The position numbers were made by a program, and so were the translations under genes. Below, piece after piece: positions 35,639 to 45,742 of a stretch of 64,000 bases of DNA. Positions within the stretch are counted from its first letter, which is position 1. Each line of letters opens with the position of its first letter. The notes beneath the pieces are model-generated. The model saw only the letters and a list, made by a program, of their open reading frames with translations. It made no database searches and was not told where the DNA came from. This DNA comes from VAZQ01 sp963702695 (GTDB lineage: Bacteria > Pseudomonadota > Alphaproteobacteria > Rhizobiales > Xanthobacteraceae), in the NCBI GenBank assembly GCA_963702695.1, contig CAVPDS010000026.1, positions 1 to 64,000 on the forward strand, given 5' to 3'.

Positions 35639-38600
35639 TCACGATGCTCCCGTATCCCCCCCGATTTCCCGAAGGACGCAACGCGGCGTATTCCGCCAAC
35701 TCAAAATCGCCGAGATCGGGCGGGGTTTGTCGAGGCGTGGTGGCGAGCCGATCGCTCGCAATCTCGGGGTAGATGCTGGTGAGCGCACCAAAAAGGGCAC
35801 CTTGTAGGACGTCCGAAGCGGCAACCGATCCGGCATCCTGGTTCAGCGCTGCCGTCGTGCCGCCGCCAACGAGGCCGCCGGCGCTGCCGGACGCGATTCC
35901 GCGGAGCACCAATTTGGTAGTGCCCGAGAAAGTGGCCCGCTGCAGAAGTTTGGCGATTCCCGCGTCCGCCAATCCGCCAACAAGGAATGAGGCTCCTGCG
36001 GCGATTCCGTTCTTCCAGGCGGCGTCGCCCGGGTCGTCGCCAACCAGGGCGGCTTGGCCCGCCGACTGAGCGGCAGCGATTCCGCCTTGGACGATAACGC
36101 CTGCGGCGAGGGCGCGAGCCGAAGCCAGCGTCACGCCAGTGATCGCGGCGCCGGTCACTGCGGCTGCGCCGCCGGCGAGCGCGCCCCCGACCGCGCTGAG
36201 GATCACCGTGCCGAAGAATGCGCCTGCTGCCTCGGCTCCGCTGAGATTCTTCTGCACGATGGTTTCCGCCCCTTGAACGGCTCCGATCGCCGCTCCGACG
36301 CCGGCACCAACCGCCGCCGCCGTCTGCACCGCAGGAGGAATGGCCGCGACGGCTGCCACAACGACATCGGCGATGACCTCGGCGATCGCAGCCAGCAGCG
36401 CAAAGATGAAAGCGCCACTCGGGTCGGTGAATACGAGAGGATTGTTGGCGGCGTACAGATAGGGGCTGACGAACTGATGATCCGGATCGGCCGAGATGAA
36501 CCGCCCCTGCAGCGCGTCGTAAAGCCGGGCTCGGAAGTCGTAAAGATTGGTCTCGTCCAGCTCCCGATTGGTGAACCGGTAGCGCATGAGCGCGGGATTC
36601 GACCCGAAGGCCGGACCCTTGAGCGCGCCGAACGGTAGGTAGTCATAGCCGCCTACCAGTGCCGCCGCCGTGTCCATGAGCGCCCGGACCGAACCGAGCG
36701 CGTCCTTCGCTACGAAGTATGGCGTGTCGGCGACGCGGACTTGCACCAGCCCAAGGGGTCCATAGACATACCGATAGGTCGAACCCGTCGAGAGGATTTC
36801 GACGAGAGGATCGTCGCCCGCACCGCGCAGATAACGTTTGATCGTCGTAGCGGAAGGAGCCGTGATACTCTTCAACACGCGACGGCCCTTGTAGCCGTAG
36901 CGCAAGTTGATGGTGGCCTGGCCAGACACTGCAGTTCCGGTCTGCGCGTCAATCGGAGTGCCGCGGAAGCAATCCCAGGTGAGCGTGAGATTATTGCTGG
37001 GTGCATTGACCGAGGTACGGCTGACCAAGTCGCCGGCCGCATCGTAGCCAAACGTCAGCGTATCCGGCGGGGATAAGGTCGTCTGCACCTGGTCATGGGT
37101 GGCCATGGAATAAGTATTGGTCGCGGCCCCAACTGCCGCGAGATTTCCGTTGGCGTCATAGGTAAAGGAGTTGGTTACGCCGTCGCTGATGTTGACCGAC
37201 GATACGCGTCCCTGTGGATCGTATTGGTAGGCGGCGGTAAACTCGCTGTTCGGTCCACGCGGCTCGGTGATGATTTTACTTGGCGACCCGTTATAGAAGC
37301 CGGGAGCGCCATTGGTTGGAGCGTAGACGATCTGTTCGGAAAACTGGCTCCCGGTGGACTTGGTCCGCCATCCCGGCGGAGCATAGCTGAACGAACGGGT
37401 GACCCCGACCTGCACTCCGGAATCATCATACATCGTCTCACTGACGACTTTGCTATTCTGGTCGTAAGCGTAGACGGCACAAGCCTTACCATTGACGCTG
37501 ACTTTGGTCACGCGACCCAAAACGTCGATTTGGTACGCGACCAAAGGCGCACCGCTGCCGGGATACTGGACCGTGAGCAGCTCACCGAGATTGTTGAAGC
37601 TGTAGGCGGTGTCATAGGCCGACTCATCGCCAAGGCCCGTGATGCGATGACCAACAACGGCACGGTAGATATCGTATCGCAGGGTTTCGATTGAAGAAAA
37701 GCTGTCCGAGATTCTCCCTGCAGAAGGCACCGCAACCTCGCTGGCGCTGATAATCTGCGTCAACTTGCCCAGTGCCAGCAGGCTGGGCGGATTTTCCGGC
37801 GGGACCGCAAAATCATAGGCATATCGGTTGGACGGAGCAGCCGGCGGGAACGTCTGATCGTCGACGTGCTGTGCAAGGGTGCCGGGCCAGCTCTGCAGGC
37901 TGCATCCTTCCTCGACGACACGTGAAAGGACGTCGTATTTCCAGTAACGGATATAGTTCGGCGTCAAGGCGCCGCGAGCATTCATTTGGAAGCGCAGACG
38001 TCCAATCGAATCGTACATGGACAGAGTCACGCCTTCGTTGGCGCGAGTAGCGGACGTCGCGTGGCCGAGGAAATCGTAGGCGAAAACGTCACTCCACCCC
38101 ATCGGCGTGATTGATCTGACTAGGTTGGCGGCAGCGTCATAAATGTGTTGCGTCGTTTCCCAGGAGGGTTCAGCGGGTGGGCGGGTCTTGAGCATCGCGG
38201 ACGCCACCGCGGAACCTCGCTGATCCGATAGTTCCAGTTTGGTGACTCCATCCGGGCTCATGCTCGTCTTGCGGGCGAACTTGCCCGCGTCGAAGCCGAT
38301 CGAAGCGTCGTTCAAACCGTAGAAGAAGCGCGTCGTGTGCGCCCCTCCGCCGGCCGACGTGATGGCGTAGTCGGCTCCCGGTCGACCGATTTCGACTTTG
38401 CGGGCCAACGGCGAGGGTTCGTACCGTGTGCGCCAATAAGGATATCCGCCGGAGCCCGGATTCTGAGTGTTGACGATGCCGGAGATCGTGAGGGTTGCCC
38501 AGTTGAAGGCCGCCACATCGGGTCGATAGGAGCCCCATTGCCCCGCGGCCGGAACCAGGGTCGCGCGTTGCGTCTTGATGACGTCTCGCCCGAGCGCATC

Positions 38601-41600
38601 GTAGATGGTGGCCTTCGCCAAGATGGACGTCGGCTGCGCCGCAGTCGGTGCGGCCACCTGTTCCTGTATGACGTGGCGATCACCGTCGACATAGCCCACT
38701 CGAATCTCGGCGTCGGTGAAGAACACCGCATTGTTGAACGCGACCGCATCGGTGGCGAAGAGGGAGACCGTGCGCGCGATCGCTCCGGCGCCAGCGTAGC
38801 TGAGTACCCGACCGCCGTCGGCAAAAAGCGTGAGCGTCTGCCCCACGACTACGAGCGTCCACTCTCGCGGGAAGACAGCCACCTGTATTTTTGTGGGATC
38901 TGCCGTAGAGCGTACCAAGTAGTAAACGATCGCGCTCGCTGCATCCCTGATGCACCATGCCTGCCCCGCCGTCGACGTCGCCACGGTCGACCCGTTGGCC
39001 AGAGGCAATCCCACGAGAGGAAATGTCACGAGGAATTCGAACGGCAAGGTGTTGGCGTTGAGCCGCGCGGAGTAGGTCGCGTAATCGACATCGAGCAGCG
39101 AGCGCACCGGCGCGACGACGAGAGGTTGCGCCGAGATATCGGTCACGCTCCAGGTCGCGGTGGCCGGGGTCCATGCGAGTCGGAAAGTACCGCACGACAG
39201 TCCGACTGCGGCGCTGAGCACACTTTGCGGGATGGCCCGCAGCGACGTGCCAAACACATTGATCGTGTTGGAATCCGCAGCGGGAAATCCGGTGAACGTA
39301 ATTGCATCTGCAGTGCCGGCCTTGTGCACCAGGTCGCCGCCGGCGGTTTCCCAGTTCGCGGGCGTGGCACTCGTCCAGGAGCCATCGAATACACCACCCA
39401 GATTGAAACTCTGATAGAACCCCCAGCCGCGCGGTTGGACCGTCACCGTCGTGTTCGGCTCAGTTGCGGTGAACTCACCCTGGTTTCCTCGGCGCGACAG
39501 ATACGACGATCGTAGCTGGGTGAGCGCCTCGCGGGATTTCACATCACCCTGCGTTTCGTCAAAATCTCCGTGCAGACTGCGGTTGAGCGCTCCAGTGCTT
39601 TCGATGGTTGCGGTCGCCACGCGCAGGGCAGGGTCATACACGGTGCCTGTGAAGCCCGACAGCGCGGGCGACAAGCGAACATCGTCCACCTTGACGGCTT
39701 GCGCCGTCGTATTCGTCAATGTCAGTGTGATTGCCCGTGGCGAAACGCTCGCAGGCAAGTCGAACAGGAGATACACGTATTGCCACTTGCCTGCCGTATC
39801 CGGGATGGGAAGAGTCGCATCGCCGGCCGGCAATCCAGACACCACCCAGTTCGCCAAGTTGGCGCTGGTGTTGAACCCGGCTGGTGTCTTCACCCAGCAG
39901 GACAGTATGTATTGGCGGCCGAGAGGCTCGGTTATATTGAGCGAACGAACCAGCGGTGATGATTGCGGTATGCCCGAACCGGCCATCACGAGGCAACGCG
40001 AGCCAGTGGAAGAGTCGCCTGCGGCGATCGCCGCGCTGGGCGACGCGCCAGCCAACGTCCAGCCCTCCAGGCTTTCGTAAATCTCGAACCCAAGAAAGAG
40101 GACCTGTTGGGCAACGCCGCTGGCATTGCCGAACGCGGCGAGCACCAATTGCTGCGAGGTGTCGGTGATGATGGAATTCGAGAGTTGATCCGTAGCGACA
40201 TATTCCTGGATTTCGCCGCAGGCGTCGCGCTTCGTGACCTGCCAAAGCTGTTGCCACTGTGCCGGATCGGGGACCGAGGTGTTGGCCCAATTAGCCGCGG
40301 TCAGGACAGAGTTCGCGCCGCGCGCCTGAAACCTTCGCAAGGGCGCCCAAACCGAGCCGGGATTGACCCGCGCCCAGATTGTTGCCTCGATCTTGGTGAC
40401 GACGCCGCCGACAGTCACGGTCGTCTGGATCGAGGGGGCCAGGGTGTTCAGGTCTGGTTCCGCCAGAGCCGGATATTTCTCATATGCGAAAAGATAGCTT
40501 TCGACCGATGTAATGAATTGGTGGCTGGGATTGTCGTAATACTGCGTCTGTTTGGACCGCGGCTTGCCGTTCGCTTCGTTGTAGGTGAGCACGGTTGGGA
40601 CTTCGAGCGGGGGCTGCGCTGTTTCCGACATGGGATTGACGTCATAGATCGTCTCGGTCGATCCGCTCATCCGGACATAAGAGCCGATCAACGGAACTGT
40701 TGCGCCGCTCCTCGCGTCCTGGATCGAAGTCATGATCTCCCAAGAGCGGACGGTGCGGGCAACCTGGGTTCCCGCGCTGTCGTAACCATCGGCCTCCCTC
40801 AGTAGACCACCGGCCAACGAATACAGGAATCGGGGCGGCGCCGATACCGGGTTCATGCCGTCGAAGAATTTATGGATCGAATAGCCAAACGGAGCGATGT
40901 CCGGTGTCGCGCTGCCGAGCACCGATTTCACCTGTGCAAATTGCGTCGACAACCCAAACGGACTGACGGTGCCAGTTGCGCCGGGCGTGTTGTAGTCGAA
41001 CGAGGCCAGAGCGGTGCCGCCGAGGCCATCGCTGACCGTCACGGCAGCGACAACGAAGCTGTGGGCGGGTCCAGTGAATGTTTGGGACAGGAGTCGGTGC
41101 AAGGTGATCTGGCTGGGCTGGTCCAGTGACGGCCCGACATAGGTTGCGAAGGCAAATGGGCCGGTTAGGTCTGTGCCGGGCGCGTTGACGCCAGGGGGGA
41201 AAATCACGCCCTGGACCAATGTCGGATTCGGCGCGAGGACCCCGTTTTTCATGGGCCAGATATAGGAGGTGCCGTCTCCCAGACCGTAAGCGAGAAACGT
41301 CGGCGCGTGATTGGCGACGGCTGAAACGTCGAGCGGAAGCTGCTGGTTCAGCAGAACAATGGTGCCGTCCGACTGTTGCCGGTAGATTTGATTAACGACG
41401 GTGACGTATGGGTAATTGATGGTGGGTGGAATCGCCCCGGTCGATCCGCTCGCGGTGGCAAGAATGTTAAACTGGCCGGTCCACGGGCTGTAGGCACCGA
41501 TGACTCCCTGTTCGCTGCTCACTCCAACTGCTAGGTCGTCCCCATAAGTGAATTGCGCGACGTCGCTGCCGACGTCGAAGCTACCGAGATATCCACTGTT

Positions 41601-43760
41601 CCAGTCGACTCCATCGAACCGAAGCAGGTTGCCGACATTTCCGACGAGACTTCCGGTCGCCAGCGAAACAAACACCGGCTCCTTGGTGTTTGTCGGGATA
41701 TCGGTGCCAGTGATCGGCGGCGGCGGGGGTAGCTGCTGAAAGTTGCTGTCCCACAGGTAGATGCGCGCGGCGTAGTCGAACGTGTTCGCCACCGGGTCCG
41801 ACGCTACGATATAGGTCGCGGTTGCAAACGTGTCCGACAGACTCCAGGAGAGTTTCGGCAGTTTGTCCTGCCAAACATAGGTCGAGATGTTGTCGAGCGG
41901 CGGTAGATCGTCATTCCATCGCAGCGTGACCCGATCGTAGTAGTACATCGTCAGCGCCAGCGGCATGCCCGGCTGGAATTGGCACAAGGTGAAGAAGTTG
42001 TTGCGAGCGCCGAGCGACCATTCGCCCGCCGAAAGGGTCGGAATGTTCAGATTCTGTCGGCCCCATTGTTTCGATCGGGGGTCCCAGACGTAGCGGTATA
42101 TGGCGGAAACACCTGCGGCGGCCGCCGCGATGAAACCTCTGCCGGCAACCACCTGATAGGGGGCGCCGTCCGACATGATGGGTGGCATGTCGAGCTGAAC
42201 GGCCTCCCAAGTTCCGTATCGCCCATAAGCTCGGCGAACCGCCCAGGTCAGTATTGCGCCATTGGTGCCTGCTCCAACGAGCCTGCAGCTCAATGCAATG
42301 AAATCCTCTTCGAGAAGCACCTGCAGGGAGCTGAGGTCGATGCTGAAGGGCAACTGCGTCACGATCGGAGTGGAAGTCAGCCAGCGGCCGTTCCAGTCGT
42401 GCACCTTCACAGTCAATTTGTTCGAGTCGAGTTCGTCGTAATAGGTCAAGACCAGATAGTCGGCACCAAACCAGAATCGCGGGATGCCCGACACCCAACC
42501 CGGGTCGGTGCTCGACATGACGAGGTGGTGCGCGGTTCCTTGAACGGGTTGCCGGCTGTAGGCGTAGGTTGCGATGCCGCCCTCTGGATAGGTAACTGTC
42601 TTGAGCGCTCCGACATGCACCGGCGCGCCCTCCGGCAAGACGTCGGTGTTGCGGTAGTAGTCGAAGCGAAGACCGGGAAGGATTTTGCCGGCTGCATTTA
42701 CCGTGGTCAGGCCCCGGAGATAGCGCTTGTACAGATAGGCCGGATCGCCCGGCGTGGTGGCACCGGCCAGGTTTTCGACCGAGTAGTCGAGCCAAATGGT
42801 AAAGAGGTTCTGAGCCGTGTCGCCGACGTTTTGGCTGACCTTTATGTTGTCGAGAAATCGTGTTTCGTAACGGTCCTGATACGCTTCGGGACCGCCAGGA
42901 TTTGGATTAACGTGCGGAGGTTCGTACTCGCGGATCTTGCTTGTGTAGAGCTTATCGCCATAGCCGAACTCGACAACACGCCCAGACGGATCGGAGATGC
43001 TGCGCAGATAGGACGCACGTGTGAACTTTAGTCCGCCCGCGCCGCCGATCTGGACGCTGTCGTCTGGAAATGACGAATAGACAAAGACGATCTCATCGCC
43101 CCACTGATTGCGAACTCGCGACAGGTTCCAGCTTATGGGAAAGAGACTCTGCCCCAGGCTGGTGCTGCTGCCTGTCCAATTACCGTTCACGCCGCCCCAC
43201 TTGATGGCGTGCCGCAGCGCGTGAGGGCTGTCTCCGGCGGAGACGTCGGCGCCGTAGATCCGCACCAGGCCGTCAGTATCGGTGATGTGCCAGATCTGCT
43301 TTCGCGGAAAGTAATGAATGGTCGAGTAGGAAAAAACTTCGGCTTCGAAAGTCCAAAGGTCGTCCGTCTGGCTGGTCAGAAAGATCTGGCTGCGCGACCC
43401 GTCGGTAGCGGAAAGGTAATAGGCGTGGTCGTAGGGAGAGGTCGAGTTGTTTGAAGCGAGCTCGATCATCTCATAGGGCAGTTGCCATCCCAGACCGACG
43501 GTACTGGTCGGGCACTCCAGATTCCAAATCGTCACATCGCGTTCGATGTCGCTTTGATAGTTCAGGACCACGTCGGCCTGGAGACCGCCACGATTTTTTA
43601 GCGAAAGAAGCGTTAGCGGGAAGGTGACGTTGCCGCGGAACAAGTTGACGTTCTCCGCCACCCGCCCGATGGAACTGTCCAGCGTCTGGAACGTCCGGAT
43701 TTGCGGAACAGTCGTCTGGTCCTGAATGCCGACGGGGTTGGCTGATGTTTCAATGCTCAT
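35625..43760 (-). CDS. Giant RHS/YD-repeat protein
   Basis: This 2711-residue protein starts MSIETSANPVGIQDQ with no signal peptide. Residues about 1-450 resemble the YD-type shell opening (VAENVNLFRGNVTFPLTLLS), about 450-1000 are beta-rich propeller-like, about 1220-1370 look like a carbohydrate-binding jelly roll (YILSCWVKTPAGF, VDDVRLSP), about 1445-1690 like a LamG-type domain, then YD repeats. The RHS core ends at DPSG near 2445 after YDFRARLYDALQGRFISADP. The last 265 residues are a hydrophobic Gly/Ala-rich segment plus a polar tail, with no toxin domain I recognise. It overlaps the next gene by 14 bases. Codon use is less GC-biased than flanking housekeeping genes. Confidence 0.9.
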   Translation of the reverse strand: MSIETSANPVGIQDQTTVPQIRTFQTLDSSIGRVAENVNLFRGNVTFPLTLLSLKNRGGLQADVVLNYQSDIERDVTIWNLECPTSTVGLGWQLPYEMIELASNNSTSPYDHAYYLSATDGSRSQIFLTSQTDDLWTFEAEVFSYSTIHYFPRKQIWHITDTDGLVRIYGADVSAGDSPHALRHAIKWGGVNGNWTGSSTSLGQSLFPISWNLSRVRNQWGDEIVFVYSSFPDDSVQIGGAGGLKFTRASYLRSISDPSGRVVEFGYGDKLYTSKIREYEPPHVNPNPGGPEAYQDRYETRFLDNIKVSQNVGDTAQNLFTIWLDYSVENLAGATTPGDPAYLYKRYLRGLTTVNAAGKILPGLRFDYYRNTDVLPEGAPVHVGALKTVTYPEGGIATYAYSRQPVQGTAHHLVMSSTDPGWVSGIPRFWFGADYLVLTYYDELDSNKLTVKVHDWNGRWLTSTPIVTQLPFSIDLSSLQVLLEEDFIALSCRLVGAGTNGAILTWAVRRAYGRYGTWEAVQLDMPPIMSDGAPYQVVAGRGFIAAAAAGVSAIYRYVWDPRSKQWGRQNLNIPTLSAGEWSLGARNNFFTLCQFQPGMPLALTMYYYDRVTLRWNDDLPPLDNISTYVWQDKLPKLSWSLSDTFATATYIVASDPVANTFDYAARIYLWDSNFQQLPPPPPITGTDIPTNTKEPVFVSLATGSLVGNVGNLLRFDGVDWNSGYLGSFDVGSDVAQFTYGDDLAVGVSSEQGVIGAYSPWTGQFNILATASGSTGAIPPTINYPYVTVVNQIYRQQSDGTIVLLNQQLPLDVSAVANHAPTFLAYGLGDGTSYIWPMKNGVLAPNPTLVQGVIFPPGVNAPGTDLTGPFAFATYVGPSLDQPSQITLHRLLSQTFTGPAHSFVVAAVTVSDGLGGTALASFDYNTPGATGTVSPFGLSTQFAQVKSVLGSATPDIAPFGYSIHKFFDGMNPVSAPPRFLYSLAGGLLREADGYDSAGTQVARTVRSWEIMTSIQDARSGATVPLIGSYVRMSGSTETIYDVNPMSETAQPPLEVPTVLTYNEANGKPRSKQTQYYDNPSHQFITSVESYLFAYEKYPALAEPDLNTLAPSIQTTVTVGGVVTKIEATIWARVNPGSVWAPLRRFQARGANSVLTAANWANTSVPDPAQWQQLWQVTKRDACGEIQEYVATDQLSNSIITDTSQQLVLAAFGNASGVAQQVLFLGFEIYESLEGWTLAGASPSAAIAAGDSSTGSRCLVMAGSGIPQSSPLVRSLNITEPLGRQYILSCWVKTPAGFNTSANLANWVVSGLPAGDATLPIPDTAGKWQYVYLLFDLPASVSPRAITLTLTNTTAQAVKVDDVRLSPALSGFTGTVYDPALRVATATIESTGALNRSLHGDFDETQGDVKSREALTQLRSSYLSRRGNQGEFTATEPNTTVTVQPRGWGFYQSFNLGGVFDGSWTSATPANWETAGGDLVHKAGTADAITFTGFPAADSNTINVFGTSLRAIPQSVLSAAVGLSCGTFRLAWTPATATWSVTDISAQPLVVAPVRSLLDVDYATYSARLNANTLPFEFLVTFPLVGLPLANGSTVATSTAGQAWCIRDAASAIVYYLVRSTADPTKIQVAVFPREWTLVVVGQTLTLFADGGRVLSYAGAGAIARTVSLFATDAVAFNNAVFFTDAEIRVGYVDGDRHVIQEQVAAPTAAQPTSILAKATIYDALGRDVIKTQRATLVPAAGQWGSYRPDVAAFNWATLTISGIVNTQNPGSGGYPYWRTRYEPSPLARKVEIGRPGADYAITSAGGGAHTTRFFYGLNDASIGFDAGKFARKTSMSPDGVTKLELSDQRGSAVASAMLKTRPPAEPSWETTQHIYDAAANLVRSITPMGWSDVFAYDFLGHATSATRANEGVTLSMYDSIGRLRFQMNARGALTPNYIRYWKYDVLSRVVEEGCSLQSWPGTLAQHVDDQTFPPAAPSNRYAYDFAVPPENPPSLLALGKLTQIISASEVAVPSAGRISDSFSSIETLRYDIYRAVVGHRITGLGDESAYDTAYSFNNLGELLTVQYPGSGAPLVAYQIDVLGRVTKVSVNGKACAVYAYDQNSKVVSETMYDDSGVQVGVTRSFSYAPPGWRTKSTGSQFSEQIVYAPTNGAPGFYNGSPSKIITEPRGPNSEFTAAYQYDPQGRVSSVNISDGVTNSFTYDANGNLAAVGAATNTYSMATHDQVQTTLSPPDTLTFGYDAAGDLVSRTSVNAPSNNLTLTWDCFRGTPIDAQTGTAVSGQATINLRYGYKGRRVLKSITAPSATTIKRYLRGAGDDPLVEILSTGSTYRYVYGPLGLVQVRVADTPYFVAKDALGSVRALMDTAAALVGGYDYLPFGALKGPAFGSNPALMRYRFTNRELDETNLYDFRARLYDALQGRFISADPDHQFVSPYLYAANNPLVFTDPSGAFIFALLAAIAEVIADVVVAAVAAIPPAVQTAAAVGAGVGAAIGAVQGAETIVQKNLSGAEAAGAFFGTVILSAVGGALAGGAAAVTGAAITGVTLASARALAAGVIVQGGIAAAQSAGQAALVGDDPGDAAWKNGIAAGASFLVGGLADAGIAKLLQRATFSGTTKLVLRGIASGSAGGLVGGGTTAALNQDAGSVAASDVLQGALFGALTSIYPEIASDRLATTPRQTPPDLGDFELAEYAALRPSGNRGGYGSIVNEEV

Positions 43761-43801
43761 TGGACGATCCAATTCAGCAAGCGGTGCTTGGCGCGCACGG
43801 C

Positions 43802-44836
43802 TTATTGCTGGTGGAGGTATATATTGAGCCGATGTGCGCCGTTTCGATCGAGCCCGATCCCAAGACACCCGATGGCCATGCCGTGATCGGCAAACCGCGC
43901 TTGCGCGCAGTGGCATGGGGGGAGAACGAGGCTCAACGCTCGCGCCTGCTCGTTCGCGAGAGCCAAGCCTTCAGCCAAGTCCAACCCGGCGGCGGTGTTG
44001 CATACATCGACCTTGATGTCGGTCAAGGCACCACGCGCCGGCTCGAACCCCGCGGAAAAAGTCAACGCCGCGGGTGGAAAGTCTCTCGCGCGCATGACGG
44101 CGCGGAGGAAACTCAGGACAGCCTTCGACTCAAACATCTGAATGCCGAAAGCGGCCAGCGGTTTCGCATCGCGTAGCCGCCAATAGATCTTGGCGCGAGC
44201 CCGCGCAGGACTGACACCTTCGAGCCCCACGCCGAACACCGTGCCGACTGTCTCCAAGTTTGCAATGATGTGCAAAGCGGGCGCTGGATCGGAGAACGTC
44301 TTCTCGACCCATCGACGGACAACGTTCCAGCGATCGGCCGCCGGAGTCGGACTCGTATAAACTGCGACACCGGGCGATGACAGCGACACCGCGATTCGGA
44401 TCATCCCGGTCGGATAGGTCCGTCGCGCAGCCACATTGGGTGGGACAATCGCGGCAAGTGTCTGCTCGACCATCTCGTGCAGCGCCGTGGCGCGGCCCGA
44501 CGCGAGTGCGCCCGCCAGCGCGGACAGGCTTCCTTGCCATCGCTTGAGAGGATCAGCGTGATAGAATGCCGGGTCGGCGATCAACCGGGCTTCCCATCCG
44601 TCTGTCTTAGCCGAGAGCAGCACTTGAATCGGCGATGCGTTGCCGTTGAGATCGGATCTTCCGCACCACTGCGTTCGGTCGACCGGGGGATGTGCGAGGA
44701 GTGTTTCGGCGAGCCGTGTGATTTCATCATCATCGCGCGACGACAACGCGGCGAGTGAACCGACGAGGCCGCCGAGCATCCGTGTCGTGTAGCAGTCGGA
44801 TTTTGCGCCGGGTCGGTCGATTGGATGCAGTTCCAT
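43802..44836 (-). CDS. Unassigned protein, possible ABBA-type prenyltransferase relative
   Basis: This 344-residue protein belongs to no family I can name with confidence. Some features recall aromatic (DMATS/ABBA) prenyltransferases: an early SDLNGNASPIQVLLS followed by ARLIADP, a KIYW strand in ARAKIYWRLRDAKPLAAF, and a C-terminal strand HRLNIYLHQQ. There is no signal peptide or membrane helix. It stands 41 bases upstream of the RHS gene and 145 bases after the Gly-rich gene in the same direction. If the assignment is right it would attach an isoprenoid to an acceptor, fitting the terpene-cyclase-like neighbour; a purely structural role is also possible. Confidence 0.6.
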   Translation of the reverse strand: MELHPIDRPGAKSDCYTTRMLGGLVGSLAALSSRDDDEITRLAETLLAHPPVDRTQWCGRSDLNGNASPIQVLLSAKTDGWEARLIADPAFYHADPLKRWQGSLSALAGALASGRATALHEMVEQTLAAIVPPNVAARRTYPTGMIRIAVSLSSPGVAVYTSPTPAADRWNVVRRWVEKTFSDPAPALHIIANLETVGTVFGVGLEGVSPARARAKIYWRLRDAKPLAAFGIQMFESKAVLSFLRAVMRARDFPPAALTFSAGFEPARGALTDIKVDVCNTAAGLDLAEGLALANEQARALSLVLPPCHCAQARFADHGMAIGCLGIGLDRNGAHRLNIYLHQQ

Positions 44837-44981
44837 CTGCTTGATCCAGCGTGTTGCATCGACGCCATCGCACTGCTGTCAGCGAGGAAATTCCCGTGAG
44901 AATTTCGCGATGCGGCCGCTTCCTCAACCGCACACAAGGCGGAGAGGAAGCCAACGCACCATCCGGCTCACGCCGCCCGGA

Positions 44982-45686
44982 TCAGGACGGTTGGACAATC
45001 TTTATGATGCCGATGTTGCCCGCCGTGGTGCCGGCGTTGCCGGGGTTACCTTGCGTGCCGGCATATTGCCCTGGGGGGCCATTTGTGCCGTTGTGCCCGC
45101 CGTAGCCGCTACCGCCGCCTGCACCGCCCCCGCCGGGCTGGCCGCCGGCGCCGCCTTGACCGCCCTGGCCCACAATGCCGGCTTGGGCAATCGGCTGGAT
45201 GGTTCCGCCCCCTGTCGCGACCGAAATCGTGACGATCTGGGCATATCCACCACTGCCGCCGTTGCCGCCATTGCCGCCTTGCATGCCGTTAGCGCCGGCG
45301 CCGCCGTCGCCGCCGCTGCAGCTTAGCGCTTGGCAACTGGGCCCGTCGCCACCTCGGCCGCCGTCGCCGCCGTCGGCTCCGCCGCCGCCGGTGCCACCAT
45401 CCTGGCCGGGACCGCCTTGCAACATGACTCCCAAAACGCCCGTAAGAGTGTGGATGTTAAGACCTGCCGCCAGGGCGGGCAGTCCCTGCTGCCCGTTGGT
45501 GCCGGCAAGTCCGGCAAGTCCAGTCGCACCGTTGCTGCCGGCCCGGCCGTCGCGTGAGCAGTGAGAGTCGCCCCAGACGCAGGAACCGCCCTGTGCCTGG
45601 CCCGGAGTGTTCCCCTTGGGCTGCTTAGCTGGCGCTGGCGGTGGATTCTGCGGGGCTCCGACAATTCCAATTCCATAGATAGCCAT
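44982..45686 (-). CDS. Collagen-like glycine-rich protein
   Basis: This 234-residue protein starts MAIYGIGIVGAPQNPPP after a GGAGGA site, which decides the start at 45686. It is dominated by Gly-X-X repeats (for example GNGGNGGSGGYA, GGQGGAGGQPGGGG) with a central non-repetitive block HTLTGVLGVMLQGG, two Cys pairs (SCVWGDSHC, SCQALSC) and a hydrophobic end NIGIIKIVQ. No signal peptide is seen. It could form an extended or filamentous structure. As a neighbour of a 2-oxoglutarate dioxygenase it may be a substrate for hydroxylation, which is inference. Confidence 0.78.
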   Translation of the reverse strand: MAIYGIGIVGAPQNPPPAPAKQPKGNTPGQAQGGSCVWGDSHCSRDGRAGSNGATGLAGLAGTNGQQGLPALAAGLNIHTLTGVLGVMLQGGPGQDGGTGGGGADGGDGGRGGDGPSCQALSCSGGDGGAGANGMQGGNGGNGGSGGYAQIVTISVATGGGTIQPIAQAGIVGQGGQGGAGGQPGGGGAGGGSGYGGHNGTNGPPGQYAGTQGNPGNAGTTAGNIGIIKIVQPS

Positions 45687-45742
45687 GACGGTCGTCCTCC
45701 ATAACGGTAGCTCTATCGTTTGGTCATCAATTCCTGCAGCCG

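Noticed and set aside
39963..40805. Plus-strand frame inside the RHS gene
   Set aside because: Antisense to the RHS gene, which is continuous and motif-supported throughout; no start signal.
44982..45686. Gly-rich repeats considered as a CRISPR array or DNA satellite
   Set aside because: The repeats are degenerate Gly-X-X codon runs without fixed-length units or spacers; no cas genes are in the window.
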